From an uncultured Emticicia sp. (lineage in GTDB: Bacteria > Bacteroidota > Bacteroidia > Cytophagales > Spirosomataceae): a stretch of DNA of 64,000 nt. The DNA lies in the NCBI RefSeq assembly GCF_937903345.1, contig NZ_CALCZQ010000053.1, positions 62,001 to 126,000 on the forward strand. Direction: 5' to 3'. Position numbers and translations under genes: made by a program. The notes under the pieces were generated by a model that ran no database searches, was not told where the DNA came from, and saw nothing but the letters and a program-made list of their open reading frames with translations. The stretch's first letter is position 1, and each line of letters begins with the position of its first letter. This document shows, in pieces, positions 26,862 through 35,457 of this stretch.

Positions 26862-28577
26862 TTAACTATACTTTATATCTTTCATCATCAATTGCAAAGA
26901 TGTCTTATTATTGAAAGTATTTTCATCGACTTGGTAAGCAACGCTAAAATATTTATTAGTATTCAATCGCTCAAAATGCTCTTCTACCATTCCGAAACCG
27001 ATAGCTGATAAAATTGCCCCTGTTTCTTCTTCAAAAAGCTCCAGTTTTAAGTGTTTTTCTTTCATTACTCTCGGAGCATATTTGAGCGTAAGATTTTCTG
27101 AAACAAAAACTGGCTGCATGTTTTCTGGCCCAAAAGGAGCCATTTGATTCATAATTCGATAAAATTTAGGGTTTATTTCAGCCAACTTAATCTTTAAATC
27201 AATGGTTACGACGGGTGTTAATTGCTCTGGCGTAATATATTTACTTACAACTCTATCAAATTCTAAGCGAAAAGCATCAATGTTTTCGATGAGCATTGTC
27301 ATACCTGCGGCATGGGTGTGTCCACCAAATTGTTCGAGCAAGTTGGCACATTCTTCAATCGCTCCATAAAGGTTAAAACCCGCAACCGAACGAGCAGAAC
27401 CTGCCGCTTTTTCGTGTGATTTTGTCAGAATAATTGTCGGACGATAATATTTTTCAATACAACGACTCGCCACAATTCCGATAACACCTTTGTGCCAGTC
27501 TTCTCGATAAAGTACTGTACTTTTGGCAGTATTGAGCAGCCATTCATCGCCCTCAATCATTGCTAATGCCTCTTCAGTAATACGAGAATCGAAGGCTTTT
27601 CGCTCCGAATTATGCTTTTGGATTTCTCCTGCAAAAGCCAATGCTTCATCATAATCCTCTGACAGTAAGAGTTGTACCGCAGCTTTTGCGTGTTTTATCC
27701 TTCCTGCTGCATTGATTCTTGGGCCTAATACAAAAACCACATTTTCGATCGTCATAGGAGTCAGAAATCCTGCTACCTCTTTCAATGCTTTTAATCCGAT
27801 TCGTGGGTTTTCGTTGAGTTTTTTCAAGCCATAATAAGCCAAAACTCTATTTTCTCCTGTAATTGGCACAATATCGGAGCCAATGCTGACTACACATAAA
27901 TCCAAAAACTCATAAAGGCTTTCAATCGGCATTGCAGTGCGAATGCAAAATGCTTGAAGTAACTTGAAACCTACGCCATTTCCTGTCAATTCTTTGTATG
28001 GATACGGGCAATCTTTACGTTTTGGGTCGAGTACAGCTACTGCGTTGGGTAGTGTTTCATCGGGTTCGTGGTGGTCGCAGATGATAAAATCTATATTAAA
28101 TTTCTCTTTCGCCAAAGTTATTTTATCCTGGGCTTTGATACCACAGTCTAAACAAATTACGAGCGAAACACCCTGAGCGGCCGCCCATTCGATTCCTTGG
28201 ACCGACACACCATAACCCTCTTCGTAGCGGTCGGGATTATAATATTCTAAATTAGGATAAAACGTTGATAGGAAGCCATATACGAGAGCGACTGCAGTTG
28301 TACCATCAACGTCATAATCACCGTAAACCATTATTTTTTCACCGTTGTCGATAGCTTCTCTGAGTCGTGTAATGGCTACTTCCATATCTGGCATCAGAAA
28401 TGGGTCGTGAAGTTGACTTAGCTGCGGCCGAAAAAAATCTCGGGCATCGTCAAATGCAGTGACGCCTCGCTGCACGAGCATAGCGGCAAGGGCTTTATCG
28501 ACATGGATGGCCTGCGAAAGTTCGATAACCGATTCTATGCTTGGAGTAGGTTTATATGACCAACGTTTTTCGGGCAT
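26862..28577 (-). CDS. recJ: single-stranded-DNA-specific exonuclease RecJ
   Basis: A 571-residue DHH-family nuclease, full length. Motifs: MVYGDYDVDGTTAVAL (motif I), ICLDCG, IICDHHEPDETLPNAVAVLDP (DHH motif III), the DHHA1 region with VIGIVASRCIEKYYRPTIILT, GSARSVAGFNLYGAI and FGGHTHAAGMTM, and an OB-like C-terminal domain. It degrades single-stranded DNA 5' to 3' in RecF-pathway repair and mismatch repair. A TAATTTTG -7 box lies 31 bp upstream of the ATG. Confidence 0.96.
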   Translation of the reverse strand: MPEKRWSYKPTPSIESVIELSQAIHVDKALAAMLVQRGVTAFDDARDFFRPQLSQLHDPFLMPDMEVAITRLREAIDNGEKIMVYGDYDVDGTTAVALVYGFLSTFYPNLEYYNPDRYEEGYGVSVQGIEWAAAQGVSLVICLDCGIKAQDKITLAKEKFNIDFIICDHHEPDETLPNAVAVLDPKRKDCPYPYKELTGNGVGFKLLQAFCIRTAMPIESLYEFLDLCVVSIGSDIVPITGENRVLAYYGLKKLNENPRIGLKALKEVAGFLTPMTIENVVFVLGPRINAAGRIKHAKAAVQLLLSEDYDEALAFAGEIQKHNSERKAFDSRITEEALAMIEGDEWLLNTAKSTVLYREDWHKGVIGIVASRCIEKYYRPTIILTKSHEKAAGSARSVAGFNLYGAIEECANLLEQFGGHTHAAGMTMLIENIDAFRLEFDRVVSKYITPEQLTPVVTIDLKIKLAEINPKFYRIMNQMAPFGPENMQPVFVSENLTLKYAPRVMKEKHLKLELFEEETGAILSAIGFGMVEEHFERLNTNKYFSVAYQVDENTFNNKTSLQLMMKDIKYS

Positions 28578-28981
28578 TATTCAGTTTTTGTTTATGCGAT
28601 GATATTACAAAATTACAGATTTAAACCACGATTAAAAAAATTTGTACAATTCGCACAATTTATCTTAACAGAAACGGCCTTTTTCAAGGCTATAAACCCC
28701 AAAATAATCATCTTTAAAAAATCTTTTTAACTATATAGTCACTAAAAGTGCAATAATTGTATTTATAGTAATCATATTATCGGCCTCATACGATTTATTT
28801 TTATAAGAAATACGACACACAGAAAAATAAATTTTTTAAATAAAAATCAAAAAAAGCTTAAATTGTTTTCAAAAAAAACTTTTTTGGCACTTTTCCAAAA
28901 CAAAAAACACCTTAAAATTAAACTTTACAAAGAAAATTTAACTGGAAATTTACCTCTAACTTTATTCAAAATATTATCGAA
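28578..28981. other. AT-rich divergent intergenic region (recJ / porin)
   Basis: 404 bp separating two divergent genes. It holds the recJ -7 box and, 25 bp before the porin ATG, TAACTTTA (28957-28964), one mismatch from the -7 consensus. Several A- and T-tracts suggest bent DNA. No ORF or RNA was recognised. Confidence 0.4.
28608..28615 (-). promoter_or_regulatory. -7 box of recJ promoter (TAATTTTG)
   Basis: Minus-strand TAATTTTG fits the TAnnTTTG consensus and lies 31 bp upstream of the recJ ATG. No TTTG was found at the -33 spacing, so support is moderate. Confidence 0.5.
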
Positions 28982-30061
28982 ATGAAGCGTTTTATCTTAT
29001 TTTTTTTGTTTTCGATACACTCAGCATTCTTCGCAGATGCACAAAATGATTCATCGCAAACATTAACTTTGAGTGCGTATATTGAAACTTATTATGGGTA
29101 TGATTTTGCAAACCCTGATAATCATTTAAGGCCAAATTTTATTTATTCGCATAACCGCCACAATGAAGTAAATCTCAATTTGGGTTTTGTAAAAGCAGCT
29201 TATCAGAAAGCCAACATCAGAGCAAATATGGCACTAATGGCAGGAACTTATGCCAACGCCAATCTTGCTGCTGAAAATGGTGTTTTGAAAAATATCTTAG
29301 AAGCAAACGTTGGAATTAAGATTATTAAAAATAAAAATCTGTGGCTCGACGCAGGCATTTTCAGCTCACACATTGGTTTTGAAAGTGCCATCAGTAAAGA
29401 TTGTTGGACTTTAACACGAAGCATTTTGGCCGAAAATTCACCTTATTATGAAAGTGGAGCAAAAATTTCGTACAATTCTAATAACGAAAAATGGTTTTTA
29501 AGTGCCTTGTTGCTGAATGGTTGGCAACGAATACAAAGGCTTGAAGGCAATAATATGCCTGCCTTTGGGCATCAGATTACATTTAAACCTAATGCTACAA
29601 TCACATTAAATAGCAGTTCTTTCATTGGGAGCGATACTCCCGATGCCGAGCGACTGATGCGATATTTTCATAATTTTTATGGCATATTTCAATTCAACGA
29701 TAAGTTTGGTCTTACGCTCGGTTTTGATGTTGGTTTTCAACAAAAAACTCCCAAGAATATAAATTATAATGTTTGGTATTCGCTAGTACTTATGGCCCGT
29801 TATGCACTAACTAAGAAGTTATGTTTTGTTGCTCGTAGCGAATTTTATTCTGATAAAAACCAAGTAATTATCAGCACCAAAGCTCAAAATGGTTTTCAAA
29901 CATTCGGAAATTCTCTCAATATTGATTATCATTTTTCTAATAATCTTTTGTGGCGAATTGAGTACCGAAACCTGAGTAGTAAAGATGCCATTTTTCAGAA
30001 AAAAGATTTATTTGTTCACCAAAACAACCTCATGATCAGCTCTTTAGCAATTGTTTTCTAA
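28982..30061 (+). CDS. putative beta-barrel porin-2 (OmpL-like) outer membrane protein
   Basis: A 359-residue outer membrane barrel. Signal peptide ending FADAQN (residue 21), then alternating amphipathic strands with many aromatic ends (LSAYIETYYGYDF, NEVNLNLGFVKAAY, GYDF and KNLWLDAGIF), the HIGFESAISKDCWTLTRSI block characteristic of the bbp2 family, and a C-terminal strand ending in Phe (ISSLAIVF). Probably a passive porin for small solutes. Stand-alone gene. Confidence 0.82.
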   Translation: MKRFILFFLFSIHSAFFADAQNDSSQTLTLSAYIETYYGYDFANPDNHLRPNFIYSHNRHNEVNLNLGFVKAAYQKANIRANMALMAGTYANANLAAENGVLKNILEANVGIKIIKNKNLWLDAGIFSSHIGFESAISKDCWTLTRSILAENSPYYESGAKISYNSNNEKWFLSALLLNGWQRIQRLEGNNMPAFGHQITFKPNATITLNSSSFIGSDTPDAERLMRYFHNFYGIFQFNDKFGLTLGFDVGFQQKTPKNINYNVWYSLVLMARYALTKKLCFVARSEFYSDKNQVIISTKAQNGFQTFGNSLNIDYHFSNNLLWRIEYRNLSSKDAIFQKKDLFVHQNNLMISSLAIVF

Positions 30062-30163
30062 GTTCTAAAATCACTCAAGTATTCAAAAAAAAGGCTAATC
30101 AGTTTTACTGAAGAAGGAACTATAAATATTTATGTCGAACAATTCAGAACTCTAAACTCAAAA

Positions 30164-31093
30164 CTATTTCTTCTCTTTCTTCCCAAACAACGAAAAATGT
30201 ACATATCGTTTGGGATTTGCCTTCATATCGGCCATCAGAAGGGCGATATTTGCAGCAGTTCTGTCAAGGTTTACATAAAGAGAATCATCTTTAGCGAGCT
30301 TACCTAAGGTGCCTTTTCCTTGATTTATTTCTTTGATAACACCCTGTAAACCAGCAATCGAACTATTCAATTGATTGACTGTTTGGCCCAAACGCATGGC
30401 ATTAAGCGAATCAGCAAAAGTGCTGCTTTTCTGCAAAATTGGCTTAATTTGAGCCTCGAGGTTATTCGATAAAGTATTGAGATTTGCCGTCAAAGTGGCG
30501 GCATTGGCTGTTATTGCTGAAATATTTTTTGAGTTGGCTGCCACAATTCCATTGACACCTGCAGTTGTTTGGCTCGCACCTGCCATTAAGGCATTGAGAG
30601 CAACAGCCGTTTGGTCAAATTGCTTGATGATTGCCGTTGTTGTAATAAGAAGAGAGTCAACATTTTTGAGGGTTGGCGTAAGTTTGTCTGTTACGGAAGC
30701 TACCATTCCTTTCTCTATTTCGCTTAGTATAACACCTTCATCACCTAAATCTTTTCCTGTCTCTATTTTGAGTTTTATTACTTTTCCACCTAAAAGTCCA
30801 TTATCGGCCAATATAGCAGTGGTTTTATCGCTTATTTTAATGTCTCGCTTGATAGCTAGCATCACCTTTATGCGGTTTTTATCTTGTTCTGGTTCTACCA
30901 AAACCACACGTCCAACCGACACACCATTATAAGTTACAGGATTTGATGTCTGTAAGCCCTCGGCATTTTCGTAGTAGGTAAAATATTCATTTTCGGTACG
31001 GAAAATATCCAAACCTTTCAAGAAATTAAACCCTAAATAAAATATTGCAAATGCAATAATACCTAATAAACCAACTTTATATTCTTTTTTCAT
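30164..31093 (-). CDS. MlaD (MCE) family lipid-transport protein
   Basis: A 309-residue MCE protein starting at the ATG at 31093 (MKKEYKVGLLGI); an ATG 51 bp upstream would put 17 polar residues before the membrane helix and is less likely. One N-terminal transmembrane helix (GIIAFAIFYLGFNFL) anchors it, followed by the MCE domain (about 35-120: NAEGLQTSNPVTYNGVSVGRV, ADNGLLGGKVIKLKI) and a long helical tail rich in Asn/Ala/Thr. It forms hexameric phospholipid-shuttle rings in the periplasm. Downstream of the amidase gene, near lptD, so an envelope-maintenance cluster. Confidence 0.9.
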   Translation of the reverse strand: MKKEYKVGLLGIIAFAIFYLGFNFLKGLDIFRTENEYFTYYENAEGLQTSNPVTYNGVSVGRVVLVEPEQDKNRIKVMLAIKRDIKISDKTTAILADNGLLGGKVIKLKIETGKDLGDEGVILSEIEKGMVASVTDKLTPTLKNVDSLLITTTAIIKQFDQTAVALNALMAGASQTTAGVNGIVAANSKNISAITANAATLTANLNTLSNNLEAQIKPILQKSSTFADSLNAMRLGQTVNQLNSSIAGLQGVIKEINQGKGTLGKLAKDDSLYVNLDRTAANIALLMADMKANPKRYVHFSLFGKKEKK

Positions 31094-31149
31094 AAAAACG
31101 ACTGAAGCACAATTAAATGATGCATAATTAAGACTGGCTCGCACGAGCG

Positions 31150-31262
31150 ATCAAGAATTAAGAATGACGGAGGAAAGATTTCTTAATTCTTTTCTTAAAT
31201 ATCCCACAAAAATACAAACTTAATTCTTAATCGCAACGGCGAACCGTTCTCAATTCTTAATT
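31150..31262. repeat. heptad repeat site C
   Basis: Between the amidase and MlaD genes. AAGAATT and AAGAATG form a 7-bp repeat at 31153-31166. The complementary words recur downstream: TCTTAAT at 31181 and again at 31225, and TTCTTAA near 31254-31260. The same word family occurs at sites D and F. Confidence 0.65.
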
Positions 31263-31268
31263 AAAATT

Positions 31269-32033
31269 TCATTTCTCCTTTTCTTCTTTATATGCCTTTA
31301 CAGCCTTAAATATTGCATCCGCTAGTTTATCTTGTCCATCAGCGTTTCCTAAAATTTTTTTGTCGGTGGCATTGGTCAAATACCCAGTTTCAACATAAAT
31401 ACTTGGCATCGTTGTTTGCCATAAAAGCTGAAATCCTGCTTGTTTCACGCCTCGACTGCGATGCCCCACTTTCGAGATTTGTTTCTCAACCATACTTGCC
31501 AGTTTTACACTTTCTTTCATAAAAGCATTCTGATAATTTGCGAGCATAATATTGGCCATTGGAGAACTTAGGTCATAACCTTTGTAATTTTTCTTATAAT
31601 TATCTTCCATCAAGATAACTTCGTTTTCACGCATAGCAAGTTCGAGATTATCTTCGGTTTTATGCAAGCCCATCACATAAGTTTCTGAACCACTCAATTT
31701 TGAAGAATACGGATTTGCATTAACATGGATACAAATAAATAAATCAGCTTTATTGCGATTAGCGATAGCGGCTCGCTCATGGAGGGGAATAAAAACATCA
31801 GTCTTTCGAGTATAAATGACTTTGACCCCTGGGAGATTTTGTTGCAACTTTTTTCCTAGTTTGAGCGTCAAATTCAGAGCAATATCTTTCTCTTGAAGTT
31901 TTTTATGATGCGTGCCTGGGTCTTTACCACCATGCCCTGCATCAATCACAATCGTTCGGATTTTCCCGCTCTGAGCAAATGCAATTTCGAGCGAGAAAAA
32001 TATGATTAGTAGGACTTTAAGAATTTTTAACAT
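31269..32033 (-). CDS. N-acetylmuramoyl-L-alanine amidase (Amidase_3)
   Basis: A 254-residue zinc amidase that cleaves the stem peptide from peptidoglycan. The ATG at 32033 gives a clean signal peptide (LKILKVLLIIFFSLEIAFAQS); an ATG 27 bp upstream would add nine residues. Zinc ligands and catalytic residues are visible: IVIDAGHGGKDPG (His), LQEKDIAL (Glu), DLFICIHVNAN (His) and SIYVETGYLTNATD (catalytic Glu). AmiC-like class without AMIN or SPOR domains. Acts in the periplasm in cell separation. Divergent from lptD and upstream of the MlaD-like gene. Confidence 0.93.
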   Translation of the reverse strand: MLKILKVLLIIFFSLEIAFAQSGKIRTIVIDAGHGGKDPGTHHKKLQEKDIALNLTLKLGKKLQQNLPGVKVIYTRKTDVFIPLHERAAIANRNKADLFICIHVNANPYSSKLSGSETYVMGLHKTEDNLELAMRENEVILMEDNYKKNYKGYDLSSPMANIMLANYQNAFMKESVKLASMVEKQISKVGHRSRGVKQAGFQLLWQTTMPSIYVETGYLTNATDKKILGNADGQDKLADAIFKAVKAYKEEKEK

Positions 32034-32406
32034 GATTTTATGAGCAAACATTCTTTCCATACCATATATTAGCTAATTTTGTGCCATTAATAAGCGTAGA
32101 TTATTGGGATATAAGAAATGAAAAATCGGTTTATAGATAAAAGCTTGATTATCAACAAATTAATACATATATTATTGTTGTTTAATTTCTTCTTGTTCTT
32201 AACTAAATAATTTTAGTAGAAAAAAAACAAAAATTGGAGTTTTAGATACATATTCATTTTGACTTTCTCGTGTGGTTCATAATTATAGGACATTTTTTAC
32301 AAAGATACGTTTTTTGGAACAACTGAAAAAATATACATCAGCCCAACACATCAGCATCGGCTACCACCCTAATTGGGGGTTTCTTTATTTGGCTCTTTTT
32401 ATTACT
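32034..32406. other. divergent regulatory region (amidase / lptD)
   Basis: 373 bp between the amidase and lptD starts. Minus-strand TATCTTTG at 32300-32307 is an exact TAnnTTTG box but lies 267 bp from the amidase ATG. An open GTG-start extension of lptD from 32272 is probably untranslated. Nothing else is recognised. Confidence 0.35.
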
Positions 32407-35373
32407 ATGAAGAGACAAAATTATATTTTTAAAAGTGGGTTTATTGCACTACTGATTTTACTTTCCTTCACTACTTTTGCACAGTTTCCTGGTGGAGGAA
32501 GATTACAGAATATTGGTGGAGGAAATACTTTTCGCCCTACAACAACTCGGCCTACTAGTACGGTGAAATCATTTGGAAACAAACTTTTTGAAGAGAAAAA
32601 GGACACCACTCGCGTATCGATCCCCGACTCTCTGCGTAGTAAAGACTCAGGTTTACAGTCAACGGTTAAGTACATAGCAGAAGATTCTACAGTGATGGAT
32701 GTTTCGGGAGAGGTGCTGAATCTTTATGGAAAAGCAGTGGTGACTTACGGGGACATTGAACTAACAGCAGATTTTATAAAAATAGACTGGGGAAAAAGCG
32801 AAATTTTTGCTTATGGCTCACCCGATACGACCAAACGAGGCAGCAAGGTGAAGGGAAAGCCCATTTTTTCACAAGGTGGTGATAAATATAATACTGATAC
32901 TATTAGATATAATTTTAAGTCTAGAAAAGCAATTATCAAAGGTATCGTCACCCAGCAAGGCGAAGGATTCGTAACGGGTGAACGTGTAAAAAAAGACGAA
33001 CACGATGATATGTATTTGATCAATGCAAAATACACAACTTGTAATTTAACAGAGCCACACTTTCATATTTCCGCCAGAAAGATTAAACTTGTCAATAAAA
33101 AGCAAATTATTTCTGGGCCATTCAATTTTGTTTTAAGTGGAATTCCACTACCCATCGGTTTGCCTTTTGGTTTTTTTCCTGTGCCCAAAAACAAAGAAGC
33201 TGGTACTTCGGGCATCATTATGGGAACGTACGGAGAAGACCCCAATAATCGAGGTTTTTATTTTAAAGATTTTGGCTATTATTTTGCTGTTAACGAAAAA
33301 ATTGGAGTCAAACTCATTGGTCAAATTTATACTAAAGGTAGTTTCGGACTTGGAATTCAATCGAATTATTCAAAACGATATAAGTATTCGGGAAGTTTAA
33401 ATTTTCAGTATAATTTCAATAATAATAAACCAGAAGTTGTTGGTACTGATGATAACAATAATTATAAAACCAAAGATTTTAACCTAAGCTGGTCGCATTC
33501 ACCAGCCAATAAACGCCCCGACCGAAGTTTTTCTTCATCGGTGAATTTACGTAGTAATGGCTTCAACCGAAATAATGTTAATACGGTTGATGTAAGCAAT
33601 TATTTGAGTAGCACTTCAAATTCTTCGGTACAGTTTGGGCGTACATTCGCTCAAAAAATCGTGACTAGCTCGGGCATTAATATCTCACAAAACTTCACAA
33701 CTGGGCAAGTTGATGCCTCAGCCAATTATAGCATCGGTCTGAACCAATTTAATCCTTTCGTGCCAGAAAAAAATCAAATCGGTCGATGGTTTGAGTCATT
33801 TAGGGTTGGTTTAAACGTAAGTGGTGGTTATCAAGCGACAAATACAAGAGTAAATAGTATTACGAATTATTCAGATTATAAAATTGTCCGTGAAAATGAC
33901 AATGGCACATTTTCTACAATCGAGGCAAAACCTTTGACAAATGAAGAAATCAAACTCCGTGATGCCAATCCTTTAACCTTAACCATCGAAGAAAGAATTG
34001 CACAAAAAGCCTTACAAGAACGACTTAGTAATGTCAGAAAACTAAGTAGTTTAGACGCCATCAATGAGATTTTGAAAGATGGAAAGTTTACAAGTACTTA
34101 CTCTATTCCGATTGCATTGCCTAACTTCAAGATAGCACGCTACATTAATTTTACGCCAAGTATATCGCTCAGAGGAGATATTTCAACACAAAGCCTTAGT
34201 TATGAATATGTTACAAGTGAAAATGCAATAAAAATAGATACCGTTAATGGCTTTTTTCCTACTTATCAAACATCAGTTTCGGGCGGAATGAATACAAGGG
34301 TCTATGGCACTTATCAGTTTAAAGGAAAAGGACGTTTACAAGCAATACGACATACTTTAGCACCTTCTTTGAGTTTGAGTTATGCACCAGATTTTACGAA
34401 GCGTCTTTTTGATTATAAAGTAGTTAGAATTGATAAAAATACTACTAATGGTGTTACCACTTATGATACCCTGCGACGACTTTTATCAAAATATCCAACT
34501 TTAGGATCTTCGGCCGGTGCATCGGGGAATATAAGTTTTAGTTTAACCAACCAACTCGAAGCAAAAGTTCGCTCAAAATCGGATACCGCTGCCAAGGCCT
34601 TTGAAAAGGTTTCATTACTTGATAATCTTAGCCTTAGCACTAGTTATAACCTATTGGCCATTGGTGACTCGATGAATCTTTCAAATATTAATTTGAGTGC
34701 AAACACCAATTTATTTAAAAATCTAATTAACCTAAATATGGGTGCAACACTTGACCCCTATTTTTATCAATCAGAAAGTACTGCCGAGTTGAGAGCCTTA
34801 AATCCTGCGGGACGTATTCGCCGTTTTTATAAAATTCAACAAGTACAAGGCTTTGCTGGTTTGGCAACGCTACGATCGGCTAATATCGCTATTTCGACTA
34901 GTCTTTCGCCAGAAACTTTCAATCCGGATAAGGCAAAACCAAAGACAAATCCGCAGAATAATAACCCACAAATGGATGCTATGAAGAAATTTGTGGCGGC
35001 AAATCCTGAACTTTATGTTGACTTCACGATTCCTTGGACGCTAAGTTTTAGTTATAACTTCAACTATAACAAACAAGGTTTGTCAAAGGCACAAATCACG
35101 CAGGCCATTACTGTTCAAGGAGATTTAAGTCTTACACCAAAATGGAAATTGGGTTTTAATACAGGTTATGATATGGTTTTAAAAGCACCAACACTCACTA
35201 ATATTACAATTCACCGTGAATTACATTGTTGGGATATGGCTTTCAACTGGACTCCGATTTCGGGGTATTCGGCCAATAGTAGTTATTCGTTTACGCTCAA
35301 TGTGCGTAGTGCATTATTGCAAGAATTGAAAGTGAGCCGTAGAAGACAATACTATGGAAGTGGAGGATTTTAA
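32407..35373 (+). CDS. lptD: LPS assembly outer membrane protein LptD (Bacteroidota type)
   Basis: A 988-residue outer membrane protein. The ATG at 32407 starts a signal peptide (MKRQNYIFKSGFIALLILLS, cleavage after FAQ); the frame is open from a GTG at 32272, but those 45 residues look non-coding. The N-terminal OstA/LptA-like beta-jellyroll (about 85-260: MDVSGEVLNLYGKAVVTYGDIELTAD, KGIVTQQGEGFVTGERV, DMYLINAKYTTCN) leads to a large barrel with GIPLPIGLPFGFFPVP. It inserts LPS into the outer leaflet with LptE. With lptB nearby the window holds two parts of the LPS export path. Confidence 0.9.
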   Translation: MKRQNYIFKSGFIALLILLSFTTFAQFPGGGRLQNIGGGNTFRPTTTRPTSTVKSFGNKLFEEKKDTTRVSIPDSLRSKDSGLQSTVKYIAEDSTVMDVSGEVLNLYGKAVVTYGDIELTADFIKIDWGKSEIFAYGSPDTTKRGSKVKGKPIFSQGGDKYNTDTIRYNFKSRKAIIKGIVTQQGEGFVTGERVKKDEHDDMYLINAKYTTCNLTEPHFHISARKIKLVNKKQIISGPFNFVLSGIPLPIGLPFGFFPVPKNKEAGTSGIIMGTYGEDPNNRGFYFKDFGYYFAVNEKIGVKLIGQIYTKGSFGLGIQSNYSKRYKYSGSLNFQYNFNNNKPEVVGTDDNNNYKTKDFNLSWSHSPANKRPDRSFSSSVNLRSNGFNRNNVNTVDVSNYLSSTSNSSVQFGRTFAQKIVTSSGINISQNFTTGQVDASANYSIGLNQFNPFVPEKNQIGRWFESFRVGLNVSGGYQATNTRVNSITNYSDYKIVRENDNGTFSTIEAKPLTNEEIKLRDANPLTLTIEERIAQKALQERLSNVRKLSSLDAINEILKDGKFTSTYSIPIALPNFKIARYINFTPSISLRGDISTQSLSYEYVTSENAIKIDTVNGFFPTYQTSVSGGMNTRVYGTYQFKGKGRLQAIRHTLAPSLSLSYAPDFTKRLFDYKVVRIDKNTTNGVTTYDTLRRLLSKYPTLGSSAGASGNISFSLTNQLEAKVRSKSDTAAKAFEKVSLLDNLSLSTSYNLLAIGDSMNLSNINLSANTNLFKNLINLNMGATLDPYFYQSESTAELRALNPAGRIRRFYKIQQVQGFAGLATLRSANIAISTSLSPETFNPDKAKPKTNPQNNNPQMDAMKKFVAANPELYVDFTIPWTLSFSYNFNYNKQGLSKAQITQAITVQGDLSLTPKWKLGFNTGYDMVLKAPTLTNITIHRELHCWDMAFNWTPISGYSANSSYSFTLNVRSALLQELKVSRRRQYYGSGGF

Positions 35374-35406
35374 TAATCTTCTATAACATAAGGCTTTGGT
35401 CCAAGC

Positions 35407-35445
35407 AAAAAGGCAGCCTTGAAAAATCAAAACTGCCTTTTAAAA
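35407..35445. terminator. bidirectional terminator between lptD and valS
   Basis: AAAAGGCAG (35408-35416) pairs with CTGCCTTTT (35433-35441), with A- and T-runs flanking both sides. It closes the convergent genes lptD and valS. Confidence 0.8.
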
Positions 35446-35457
35446 TTATTAAAATCC

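Noticed and set aside
32272..32406. N-terminal extension of lptD from a GTG
   Set aside because: The 45 added residues precede a perfect signal peptide at the ATG 32407 and would block export.
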